Assembly: GCA_964244695.1 (NCBI GenBank)
Contig: CAXTJZ010000099.1
Span: 1-13,036, forward strand
DNA length: 13,036 nt
Origin: BOG-908 sp964244695
GTDB lineage: Bacteria; Pseudomonadota; Alphaproteobacteria; Acetobacterales; Acetobacteraceae
Reading direction: 5' to 3'
Below are positions 1 to 6,719 of the stretch, piece after piece. The first letter of the stretch is position 1; each line of letters opens with the position of its first letter. Position numbers and translations under genes: made by a program. A model generated the notes under the pieces. The model made no database searches. It had not been told where the DNA came from and saw nothing but the letters and a program-made list of their open reading frames with translations.

Positions 1-45
1 GGTGCTGACAGTGCGCGTATCTGCAATGCTGGCCCGAACCCTGGT

Positions 46-106
46 GCAAGCGGGGTAGTAAAAGTTTTTTGGTTCTTTTTTTCAAAAAAGAAGGCCTTGC
101 CTTCCT
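46..106 (+). repeat. Hairpin repeat copy 1, 3' of emrB
   Basis: The copy abuts the emrB TAA. Its hairpin is TTCTTTTTT/AAAAAAGAA at 73-92, a CTTC-type copy whose outermost C is G. It is preceded by GCAAGCGGGGTAG (46-58), the same 13 bases found before copy 5. Its inverted partner would be left of the window. It could serve as terminator for emrB. Confidence 0.85.
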
Positions 107-1687
107 TTAGTGCGCCCCCCCAGCCGGCTTAGCCCCTTTGCCAGGCTTGAAGTTCGACAGCAGCAGCGTGAACGGCACCACACAGAACGCTGCTACCGCG
201 CACACATGGAACACGTCCGTATAGGCCAGCACGGAGGCCTGGGTGCGGAACGTCTGGTAGATCAGACCCACGGCCGTGCTCTGCGCATCAGCAGGAGAAT
301 GGCCCATGCTGACGAGCGCCGCCTGGTTCTGCTGCAGAAGCGTGTTGTAAGGCTGGTTCAGCGGAGTCAGCCAGCGGGACAGGTAGGCCTCGCGCACTTG
401 CGTGCGGGTGGTGACAAGTGCGGTCGCCACCGAAATGCCGATCGAGCCGCTAACGTTGCGGAACATCGTGTACAGTGCGGCCGCGTCGCCGTTCAGCTCG
501 CGCGGCAGCGTGGAATACGCGATCACCGAGATCGGCACGAACATGAAGGCCAACCCGAACGTCTGCGAGGCGCGTATGAGCGCCAGGTTGGTGAACGTCA
601 TGTCCGGCGTCAGTATGGCGGAGTACATCAGGGCGAAGCCCATGACGGTGAAGCCAGTGGTGATCAGCCACTTGGTCTGCACCTTGGGCAGGATGCGGGT
701 GATGATGGGAATCAGAACGATGATCACCACGCCGCCAGGCGAGAGGATCAGCCCGGCCAGCGTGGCGGTGTAGCCTTCCACCTGCTGGGCGAATTGCGGG
801 ATGACTACGGCACTCGAGTAAAGGATGAAACCCATCGCCGCGATGCACATGACGCCGAGGGCGAAGTTCTTGTCGCCCATCACGTGCAGGTTCACGACCG
901 GCTTCTTGGCCGTCAGAAGCCAACCGATGGCGCCGGTGATTCCCAGGAAGCCCAGCAGGAGCATGATCCGGATGAACGGGGAACTGAGCCAGTCCTCGTC
1001 CTCGCCACGGTCCAGCGCCACCTGCAGGCAGCCCAGCCCCAAGGTGATTAGCGAGATGCCGATGTAGTCGATACCGCGGCTGCGCCGGTTGGCGACCCAG
1101 GGCGGGTCTTCCACCAGGGTTGCCACGCCGAATAGGCCCAGCGCGCCCACGGGAATGTTGAGGAAGAAGATCCAGCGCCAGCTGTAATTGTCGGTGATGT
1201 AGCCGCCGAGCGTGGGCCCGATGATCGGCGCCACGATGGTGGCGATGGCGACCACGCCCAGCGCCTTGCCGCGCTGGCTGGCGTCAAACGTGTCGAGCAC
1301 GATGGATTGCTGGTTCGGCTGCAGTCCGCCGCCGAAAAAGCCCTGCGCCAGGCGGAAGATCACGAGCTCAGGCAGGGACGTGGAAGTGCCGCACAGGAAC
1401 GAGCACACCGTGAACATGCCGATGCAGATCATGAAGTAGCGCTTGCGGCCGAGCAGGTCCGACAACCAGCCGCTGATGGTCAGCACGATGCCGTTGGCCA
1501 CCAGGTAGCTGGTCAGCGCCCAGGTCGCGTCGTCGTAGCTGGAGGACAGGCTGCCGGCGATGTGCGGCAGCGAGACGTTGACGATGGTGGTGTCGAGCAC
1601 CTCCATGAACGCCGCCACCGTGACGACGACGGCGATCAGCCAGGGGTTGGCTTTCGGCTTCCAGGGGCGGTCGTCGGTGTCGCTCAT
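107..1687 (-). CDS. emrB: EmrB-type drug efflux transporter (MFS, DHA2 family, 14 TM)
   Basis: This 526-residue inner-membrane protein probably exports drugs or other toxic compounds in exchange for protons, working with the EmrA adaptor encoded just upstream. Seen in the sequence: the family motif LDTTIVNVSLP at residues 31-41 in helix 1, the MFS motif A-like GWLSDLLGRKR at 73-83, the antiporter motif C region APIIGPTLGG at 153-162, then WRWIFFLNIPVG at 170-181. Hydrophobic segments continue to the C-terminus, and the length suits the 14-helix DHA2 family. The N-terminus is short and polar, with no signal peptide. The ATG at 1687 has only a weak purine stretch (GAAAAG) upstream. A hairpin repeat begins 26 nt upstream of the start and another directly abuts the TAA stop. 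The family assignment is firm; the substrate cannot be told from sequence. Confidence 0.93.
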   Translation of the reverse strand: MSDTDDRPWKPKANPWLIAVVVTVAAFMEVLDTTIVNVSLPHIAGSLSSSYDDATWALTSYLVANGIVLTISGWLSDLLGRKRYFMICIGMFTVCSFLCGTSTSLPELVIFRLAQGFFGGGLQPNQQSIVLDTFDASQRGKALGVVAIATIVAPIIGPTLGGYITDNYSWRWIFFLNIPVGALGLFGVATLVEDPPWVANRRSRGIDYIGISLITLGLGCLQVALDRGEDEDWLSSPFIRIMLLLGFLGITGAIGWLLTAKKPVVNLHVMGDKNFALGVMCIAAMGFILYSSAVVIPQFAQQVEGYTATLAGLILSPGGVVIIVLIPIITRILPKVQTKWLITTGFTVMGFALMYSAILTPDMTFTNLALIRASQTFGLAFMFVPISVIAYSTLPRELNGDAAALYTMFRNVSGSIGISVATALVTTRTQVREAYLSRWLTPLNQPYNTLLQQNQAALVSMGHSPADAQSTAVGLIYQTFRTQASVLAYTDVFHVCAVAAFCVVPFTLLLSNFKPGKGAKPAGGAH

Positions 1688-1713
1688 GTCGGGGCGCTTT
1701 TCGTGGCGTCAGT

Positions 1714-1762
1714 GAAGGAAGCAAGGCCTTCTTTTTTGAAAAAAAGAAGCAAAAAACTTTTA
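1714..1762 (-). repeat. Hairpin repeat copy 2, upstream of emrB
   Basis: CTTC-type copy in inverted orientation, stem CTTCTTTTTT/AAAAAAGAAG at 1728-1749. It ends 26 nt before the emrB start and pairs with copy 3. Confidence 0.88.
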
Positions 1763-1826
1763 TCTCTCACGCTGCTCAAGCGCCTTGCTGTTTCATGAGG
1801 CACCCGATTGATGCAGATGCGGGAAA

Positions 1827-1874
1827 GCAAAAGTTTTTTGCTTCTTTTTTTCAAAAAAGAAGGCCTTGCTTCCT
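1827..1874 (+). repeat. Hairpin repeat copy 3, 3' of emrA
   Basis: CTTC-type copy, stem at 1841-1862, directly touching the emrA TGA. It forms an inverted pair with copy 2, 64 nt apart. Confidence 0.88.
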
Positions 1875-3074
1875 TCACTTGAGATCAACCGTCGGGTCGA
1901 CGGAGATACCGAGCGGCAAAGGCAATCGTGGGTCCAGCCCGCTGTCAATGTCGATCTTCACCGGCACGCGCTGCACGATCTTGACGAAGTTGCCGGTGGC
2001 GTTTTCCGGCGGGAAGGCGGTGAACTTGCTGCCCGAGCCGAGCTGCACGCTGTCGATATGCCCGTCGAGCTTGAGCGACGGATAGGCGTCGATAGACAGC
2101 TTCACGTGCTGGCCGGCGCGCATGCGGGCGAGCTGGTTCTCCTTGAAGTTGGCGGTGATCCAGACTTCCGGCGAGACGATCGAGAAGACCTGCTGGCCTG
2201 GGGTCACGTAGTTGCCCTTCTCGACGTTGCGCCGCGTGATCCAGCCGTCCTGCGGCGCGCGCACGATGCACCATTCCAGGTTGAGCTTCGCCTGGATGAG
2301 GTTGGCGTCCGCCTGGCTGACGCTGCCTTGCAACTGCTTAACCTGGGAGCCGCTCTGGGCGATGTTCGGCTTCACCGGGGTGGCCATCTGGACGGCGGCT
2401 TGGGCGGAGGCGACCTGCGCCTCGGCGGAGCGTAGGGCGGCGGTGGCGTAATCGACCTGCTGGCCGGAGGTGGCGGCGCGGGGGATGTTCTGCTGGCGCT
2501 TGTAGTCGGTCTGCGCCTTGAAAAGGTTTGCCTGCGCGTCAAGCAGCTGCGCCTTGGCCGATTCCAAACGCGCGGGGAAATTCACCTGCGCCACGTCCAG
2601 CGCATGGCCCGCGGCGGCGTACTGCCCCTGACTGGCGGCGAGCTGGCCCTGTGCCTGCTCCAGGGAGGCTTCGTATTGCCGCGGGTCGATGTGTATCAGC
2701 GGGTCGCCCTGGTGGACGAACTGGTTGTCGTTGACGTCCAGCGAGACAACCTGGCCGGTGACGCGCGGCGAGATGGTGATCGCGCGCCCGTCGGTGTAGG
2801 CGTCGTCCGTGGTCTCGATGTTCTTGGTGGATTGCCAGTAGTAGATGCCGCCGGCGATCAGGCCGACCAGCACGACGACCATGGCGATGCGCACGAACGG
2901 CCGGGCGCGGGCGCGGCGCTGCTCCTGCTTGCGCTCGGTTTCCTCCTGCTTCCGCTTCTCCTCGCCGGCTTTGCCGTCGTCCTGCTTCTTGTCCTTCGGC
3001 TGCTCGCGGCTGCTCTGGTCTTCGGACTCGTCCTGGTCCTGTTGCGGGCTCTGGGAGGGTTCGCTGTCGGCCAT
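1875..3074 (-). CDS. emrA: EmrA-type membrane fusion protein (HlyD family)
   Basis: This 399-residue periplasmic adaptor is anchored in the inner membrane and would link the EmrB pump to an outer-membrane channel. Domains seen: a very polar Gln/Glu/Lys/Arg-rich cytoplasmic tail at residues 1-59, one transmembrane helix at about 61-80, the first half of a lipoyl-like domain at about 88-135 (TDDAYTDGRAITISPRVTGQ), an Ala/Gln-rich coiled-coil hairpin at about 136-275, and the second lipoyl half (IVRAPQDGWI, then VEKGNYVTPGQQVFSIV) followed by a beta-barrel region. The ATG at 3074 follows AAGG at 8 nt spacing. It lies first in the emrA-emrB pair, 187 nt before emrB, and behind a palindromic operator candidate. 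The TGA stop touches a hairpin repeat. The charged tail is longer than I expect for EmrA. Confidence 0.93.
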   Translation of the reverse strand: MADSEPSQSPQQDQDESEDQSSREQPKDKKQDDGKAGEEKRKQEETERKQEQRRARARPFVRIAMVVVLVGLIAGGIYYWQSTKNIETTDDAYTDGRAITISPRVTGQVVSLDVNDNQFVHQGDPLIHIDPRQYEASLEQAQGQLAASQGQYAAAGHALDVAQVNFPARLESAKAQLLDAQANLFKAQTDYKRQQNIPRAATSGQQVDYATAALRSAEAQVASAQAAVQMATPVKPNIAQSGSQVKQLQGSVSQADANLIQAKLNLEWCIVRAPQDGWITRRNVEKGNYVTPGQQVFSIVSPEVWITANFKENQLARMRAGQHVKLSIDAYPSLKLDGHIDSVQLGSGSKFTAFPPENATGNFVKIVQRVPVKIDIDSGLDPRLPLPLGISVDPTVDLK

Positions 3075-3093
3075 GGTCTAAGCCTTATCTGTC

Positions 3094-3112
3094 TGACCGA
3101 TCGGTTCGGTCA
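3094..3112. promoter_or_regulatory. Candidate TetR-family operator upstream of emrA
   Basis: A perfect inverted repeat TGACCGA-N5-TCGGTCA spans this site, and inside it ACCGATCGGT (3096-3105) is itself a perfect palindrome. It ends 20 nt before the emrA start, where a bound repressor would block transcription. Overlapping palindromes built on ACCG/CGGT are common operators of TetR-type repressors controlling efflux pumps. No regulator gene is in the window, so the binding protein is inferred. Confidence 0.6.
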
Positions 3113-3144
3113 TATGTGGCGCTTCTGTAACCCGGTGGGAAGAG

Positions 3145-3192
3145 AGGAAGGAAGGCCTTCTTTTTTGAAAAAAAAGAAGCAAAAAACTTTTG
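3145..3192 (-). repeat. Hairpin repeat copy 4, upstream of emrA
   Basis: CTTC-type copy, inverted, stem at 3157-3179. It lies 70 nt before the emrA start, beyond the operator palindrome, and pairs with copy 5. Confidence 0.87.
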
Positions 3193-3264
3193 CTCCTCCG
3201 CTGGCATGAACGTGCGGCCTGGTTCTGCCAGAACGTCCGCTGCAGAACTGGCGCGGGCCATTGA

Positions 3265-3325
3265 GCAAGCGGGGTAGCAAAAGTTTTTTGGTCCTTTTTT
3301 TCCAAAAAAGGACTGCTTTCTTCCT
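3265..3325 (+). repeat. Hairpin repeat copy 5, 3' of the ABC exporter
   Basis: GTCC-type copy with stem GTCCTTTTTT/AAAAAAGGAC at 3291-3313, ending 3 nt from the exporter TAG. It shares GCAAGCGGGGTAG (3265-3277) with copy 1. Confidence 0.88.
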
Positions 3326-3328
3326 TGC

Positions 3329-5092
3329 CTAAATCGCCACCAGCTCCGGCTCCGTCGTAAACGCCTGCGTACGCACCAGACGCGCATACAGCCCATCCGC
3401 CGCCATCAGGTCGGCATGTGTCCCCTGCTCGAGAGCCCTGCCGTCCGCCATGGCGATCACGAGGTCCGCATCGCGCACGGTGGAGAGGCGGTGGGCGACG
3501 ATGATGGTGGTGCGGCCGGCGCGCAGGCGTGTCAAAGCGAGTTGCACGGCGGCTTCGCTTTCGGCGTCCAGCGCGCTGGTGGCTTCGTCCAGCAGGAGCA
3601 CGCGGGGGTCTCGCAGCAAGGCGCGCGCCAGGGCCACGCGCTGGCGCTGGCCGCCGGACAGACGCTGGCCGCCGGTGCCCACGCGTGTCTCCATGCCCTC
3701 CGGTAAGGCGCGTATGAAGCCGGCGGCCGCAGCCGCCTCGGCCGCGTCCCAGATCGCCGCCTCGGCCGCACCCGGGCGGCCTAGCGCGATGTTGGCGCCG
3801 ACCGTGTCGTCGAACAGCATCACGTCCTGGCCGACATAGGCGATGGCGTCACGCAGGCTGGCGATGGCGACGCTGCGCAGGTCCGCGCCGTCCAGCAGGA
3901 TGGCGCCGCCGCTGACGTCTTTCAGGCGCGGGATCAGGGTCAGCGCGGTGGATTTGCCCGCGCCGGACGCGCCGACCAGGGCCACAGTCAGGCCCGGCTG
4001 CGCCTCGAAGCTCAGCCCGTCCAACCCGACGCGGCCGTCCGGATAGAGGAAGCGCACCGCCTCGAAGCGGAGGTGGCCGTGGCCGGCGGGCAGTGGCTGG
4101 GCGCCTGGGCGGTCCAGTATCTCGGCCGGCTCGTCGATGACGCCGAACACGCGGACCAGGCCGGCCATGCCCTCCTGCAACGCAGCGTTCAGGGCGCCGA
4201 GCGCGCGGACGGGGCGGGAGGCGAGCAGGAGTGCTGCGACGAAGCCAGTGAAATTGCCAAGCGTGTTGCCGCCGTTTGCCGCCCGCCAGCCGGCGAAGCC
4301 AAGCACGGCGGCCACGGCGGCGCCACCCAGCACTTCCAGGAAAGGATCGACGCGCGCCCGGCTGCGGTTCATCTTCAGCAGCGAGCCGTAGAGCGACTGA
4401 AACATAGCGTTCGCCCGGCGCCGCTCGCTCTCCTCCAGCCGGTAAGCGCGCACGGTGCGGGCCTGGGCGAAGCTCTCGTGCAGCAGCGTGGCGGTCTCGC
4501 CCATGCGTTCCTGCATGCCGCCGGAGGCGCGGCGCACCCGCTTTCCCACGCGCTGTATCGGCAGGGCTGCCAGGGGATACAGGCAGGCGGCGATCAGGCT
4601 GAACTCCCAGTCCAGGTAGAACATGGTGCCGACCAGGCCCACCACGGTCACTACGTCGCCAATGGCGTTGACCGCGCGTATCAGCGCCTCGCGCACCGTG
4701 GTGGCGTCCGTGGTGAAGCGGGCGGCGAGTGCGGCGGGCGCCTCGCGCTCCAGCCTGGTCAGGTCCGCGCGCACCAGCTGGGCGAACATGCGCTCCTGCA
4801 GCTCGCGTATCACCAGCAGCACGAGCTGCTGCACCAGCACGGTCTGGCCATACTGGGCGGCGGCCTTGGCCGAGGTGATGGCGATGACGAGAGCGGGGAT
4901 CTGATAGAGGATCCGGCTGTCATGCGCCTCGAACATGCTGAGCGCGCGCTGGATGACCACGGGATAGACGGCGGTGAGGCCGGCCATCAGGGCGGTGAGT
5001 AGCAGGACCAGCAGGAGGCGGCCGCGGTGGTGGGTTATATGTTCGCGCCAGAGCCGCAGCATCATGGCTCGGGTGGTTGTGTATTCGTGCAT
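3329..5092 (-). CDS. MsbA-like ABC exporter, fused permease and ATPase
   Basis: This 587-residue half-transporter has an N-terminal six-helix membrane domain (residues 1 to about 315) and a C-terminal ATPase, and should work as a homodimer exporting a lipid or hydrophobic compound. ATPase motifs seen: Walker A GASGAGKST at 374-382, Q-loop Gln at about 422 (VGQDVMLF), signature LSGGQ at 478-482, Walker B VLLLDEAT at 498-505 with catalytic Glu 503, D-loop SALD, and the switch His at 534 (VAHRLST). All key residues are present. The frame stays open to 5227, but the extra 45 residues translate a hairpin repeat (KVFCFFFSKKKALL), so I use the ATG at 5092; ATG at 5065 is an alternative and neither has a clear ribosome binding site. 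The domain order and the segment before the ATPase resemble lipid A flippase MsbA, but the substrate is not proven. Confidence 0.9.
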   Translation of the reverse strand: MHEYTTTRAMMLRLWREHITHHRGRLLLVLLLTALMAGLTAVYPVVIQRALSMFEAHDSRILYQIPALVIAITSAKAAAQYGQTVLVQQLVLLVIRELQERMFAQLVRADLTRLEREAPAALAARFTTDATTVREALIRAVNAIGDVVTVVGLVGTMFYLDWEFSLIAACLYPLAALPIQRVGKRVRRASGGMQERMGETATLLHESFAQARTVRAYRLEESERRRANAMFQSLYGSLLKMNRSRARVDPFLEVLGGAAVAAVLGFAGWRAANGGNTLGNFTGFVAALLLASRPVRALGALNAALQEGMAGLVRVFGVIDEPAEILDRPGAQPLPAGHGHLRFEAVRFLYPDGRVGLDGLSFEAQPGLTVALVGASGAGKSTALTLIPRLKDVSGGAILLDGADLRSVAIASLRDAIAYVGQDVMLFDDTVGANIALGRPGAAEAAIWDAAEAAAAAGFIRALPEGMETRVGTGGQRLSGGQRQRVALARALLRDPRVLLLDEATSALDAESEAAVQLALTRLRAGRTTIIVAHRLSTVRDADLVIAMADGRALEQGTHADLMAADGLYARLVRTQAFTTEPELVAI

Positions 5093-5133
5093 CCCGCGGG
5101 GCTGTATCACGGGGGCGGCGGGGCAGAAAGGTA

Positions 5134-5179
5134 AGGGAAGCAAGGCCTTCTTTTTTGAAAAAAAGAAGCAAAAAACTTT
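5134..5179 (-). repeat. Hairpin repeat copy 6, upstream of the ABC exporter
   Basis: CTTC-type copy, inverted, stem at 5147-5168, 41 nt before the chosen exporter start. It pairs with copy 7. Read in frame it gives the false exporter N-terminus. Confidence 0.88.
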
Positions 5180-5184
5180 GACTC

Positions 5185-5220
5185 CGCTGTCGCGTCCTCG
5201 TGGATGAGTCCGCGACAGCG
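5185..5220. repeat. GC-rich inner stem between repeat copies 6 and 7
   Basis: A perfect 10-bp inverted repeat, CGCTGTCGCG (5185-5194) with CGCGACAGCG (5211-5220), encloses a 16-nt loop in the middle of the repeat pair. Confidence 0.8.
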
Positions 5221-5224
5221 CAGA

Positions 5225-5274
5225 CAAAAGCTTTTTGCTTCTTTTTCTCGAAAAAGAAGGCCTTTCTTGCTTTT
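5225..5274 (+). repeat. Hairpin repeat copy 7, 3' of the 91-residue gene
   Basis: Divergent CTTC-type copy. The T-run and A-run are both five bases instead of six, around a CTCG loop (stem 5238-5259), so the shortening is matched in both arms. It ends 16 nt from the TAG of the small gene. Confidence 0.83.
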
Positions 5275-5290
5275 GACGATATACGCCGAC

Positions 5291-5566
5291 CTAGTGGCTT
5301 TGCTGCCCTTCGGCCGGAGCTTCGCTGCTCCGCAGGTGCCACAAGCGTTCGTGCGAGGCCATGAGCGGCGCCACGATCGCGTCGCGGCGATCCGGCTTTG
5401 GCGCGATACGCAGGAGCACGAGCTCCAGCGTCACCAGCAAGTCACCGGCGACATGAAGCTCGCCTTCGTCACACGCGTGATCAAAGGCGGCCTGAATCTT
5501 GTCGCTCAACCTGCGGCTGTAGCGTTCCTGGTCAGGTAAAGCGGTGGCGGTGTTTGTCTGTGACAT
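5291..5566 (-). CDS. Small hypothetical protein, 91 residues
   Basis: I do not recognise this gene. It encodes a soluble 91-residue protein with no signal peptide, membrane segment or cysteine-based motif other than a single Cys at position 32. The middle (about residues 15-75) looks helical and amphipathic: RRLSDKIQAAFDHACDEGEL, then a Leu/Val-rich stretch with LVTLELVLLR. Both ends are polar. It is separated from the ABC exporter by a repeat pair, so it is probably a separate transcript, and a plausible promoter lies about 33 nt upstream of its ATG. The start has no clear Shine-Dalgarno. The GC-rich third codon positions match the neighbours and no overlapping frame is better, which supports a real gene. 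Confidence 0.7.
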   Translation of the reverse strand: MSQTNTATALPDQERYSRRLSDKIQAAFDHACDEGELHVAGDLLVTLELVLLRIAPKPDRRDAIVAPLMASHERLWHLRSSEAPAEGQQSH

Positions 5567-5598
5567 GGGCGAAGGACCCGATTGGTTCTCGATGCGCT

Positions 5599-5626
5599 AG
5601 AATGCCAGAAAACGTGCAAACGTCAA
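5599..5626 (-). promoter_or_regulatory. Candidate promoter for the 91-residue gene
   Basis: On the minus strand TTGACG (5621-5626) is followed after 16 nt by CATTCT (5599-5604), with ATTCTA one base further on. The first box matches the sigma-70 -35 consensus in five of six positions; the second is a poor -10. It lies about 33 nt before the ATG at 5566, in the only non-coding DNA between that gene and the EipB-like gene. Confidence 0.4.
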
Positions 5627-5687
5627 AGCGTGACGATACCGGAACGGTTTATCGCGCTGCATGTGGCAATCGGGACGTGGACGCCGC

Positions 5688-6476
5688 TCAGCAATGCGGC
5701 GCCGGGCGGAGGTCCAGTTGGCTCAGCCGGCCGTTCATCTGGAAGTCACCGAAATTCATCGCGAGCTGGTCCGCCACCCCGTTGGCATAGTAGACCATGC
5801 CGATCTCGTAGTCCGGCGTCTCCGCCGCATGGCTGCGCGCGAAGAAGGCGATGTGCACCCGGCCCGAGGCCAGCGAGGACAGCGCCGCCCATTTCTGCTG
5901 CGGGTTGGCGCCGCCGGGCTTGTTCCAGTTCTCTATGGTGACGAACGTGTCCTGCGCGCCGTCCGCCCCGGTGCCGTCGAACAGCGGCACGCTGAGGAAG
6001 CGGCGGCCGGCGGCGGCCGCATCTATGAGGGCGTTTGTATGCGCCATCGGCAGCAGCGTGCCGTCCGGCAGCAGGATGGTGGTCTTCTGCGGGCTGGTGA
6101 AGTCCGCGTGGCCCGGGCCGCCGGAATGGGTCAGCGTGGCGGTGCCGTCCACCTGCTCGGTCACCGCCGTGTCGGTCACCTGCTTGCTGTGAAAATCCAG
6201 GTGCGTGCCGTCCTTGGCTTCCAGCGTGGCGTAGTCGGAGACCATGTGCACGTCCTGGCCGTCCTGGTTGGTGAGGTCGATGACGAGATGCTGGGAGGTG
6301 GTCCAGGCAGTGCAGGCGTCGGTCACGTCGTATGTCATGGTGCCGTGCGCGGCGATGACCGTCTGCGCCTTCGACGTGTCCAGGCTGAGCGCATAGACGG
6401 CGTGGTGTGCGGCAAGCGGTGCGGCCTGGGCGGTGGCGGCCGCGAGCAGGAGGGGTAGGGCGGCCAGATGGCGCAT
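5688..6476 (-). CDS. EipB-family (DUF1849) periplasmic cell-envelope protein
   Basis: This 262-residue protein has a signal peptide, MRHLAALPLLLAAATAQA, with likely cleavage before APLAAHH, so it should act in the periplasm. The mature part reads as an EipB-type beta-spiral: the opening HHAVYALSL, then GTMTYDVTDACTAWTT, HMVSDYATLE, and the later KTTILLPDGTLLPMAHT and GRRFLSVPLFDGTG segments. It has exactly two cysteines, Cys55 and the last residue Cys262, which fit the conserved disulfide known in Brucella EipB, a protein needed for envelope integrity. GGAG lies 5 nt before the ATG at 6476. The frame extends upstream to 7028, but only through a hairpin repeat and the antisense of the dehydrogenase gene, so I reject that extension. 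The family call is from remembered sequence features. Confidence 0.82.
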   Translation of the reverse strand: MRHLAALPLLLAAATAQAAPLAAHHAVYALSLDTSKAQTVIAAHGTMTYDVTDACTAWTTSQHLVIDLTNQDGQDVHMVSDYATLEAKDGTHLDFHSKQVTDTAVTEQVDGTATLTHSGGPGHADFTSPQKTTILLPDGTLLPMAHTNALIDAAAAGRRFLSVPLFDGTGADGAQDTFVTIENWNKPGGANPQQKWAALSSLASGRVHIAFFARSHAAETPDYEIGMVYYANGVADQLAMNFGDFQMNGRLSQLDLRPAPHC

Positions 6477-6520
6477 GCGGGCTCCGGGGGATGGGATGGC
6501 AGGCTTAGGGCGTGTGAGGG

Positions 6521-6567
6521 AAGGAAGGAAGCAGTCCTTTTTTGAAAAAAAGGACCAAAAAACTTTT
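6521..6567 (-). repeat. Hairpin repeat copy 8, upstream of the EipB-like gene
   Basis: GTCC-type copy, inverted, stem at 6534-6555, 44 nt before the EipB-like start. It pairs with copy 9 across a divergent promoter region. Confidence 0.88.
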
Positions 6568-6570
6568 ACG

Positions 6571-6607
6571 CCCTGTCGGGTGCCAGCTGAATGAGCCGCC
6601 GACAGGG
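6571..6607. repeat. GC-rich inner stem between repeat copies 8 and 9
   Basis: A perfect 9-bp inverted repeat, CCCTGTCGG (6571-6579) with CCGACAGGG (6599-6607), encloses a 19-nt loop at the centre of the repeat pair. Confidence 0.8.
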
Positions 6608-6608
6608 A

Positions 6609-6656
6609 GCAAAAGTTTTTTGCTTCTTTTTTCAAAAAAGAAGGCCTTGCTTCCTT
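6609..6656 (+). repeat. Hairpin repeat copy 9, upstream of the dehydrogenase
   Basis: CTTC-type copy, stem at 6623-6643, 63 nt before the dehydrogenase start. No gene ends here on either strand. Confidence 0.88.
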
Positions 6657-6719
6657 ATCTACGCGCAACCCGACCCGCCCTGCCCCGTAGGCGAGGCACC
6701 GTTCACGGAGTTCGCACAC

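Noticed and set aside
2604..3209. Plus-strand 201-residue open frame with a Leu-rich stretch
   Set aside because: It is antisense to emrA, and the hydrophobic run comes from the reverse of the charged Gln/Glu/Lys codons.
5093..5227. Longer N-terminus for the ABC exporter
   Set aside because: These 45 codons translate repeat copy 6 and have no similarity to ABC exporters.
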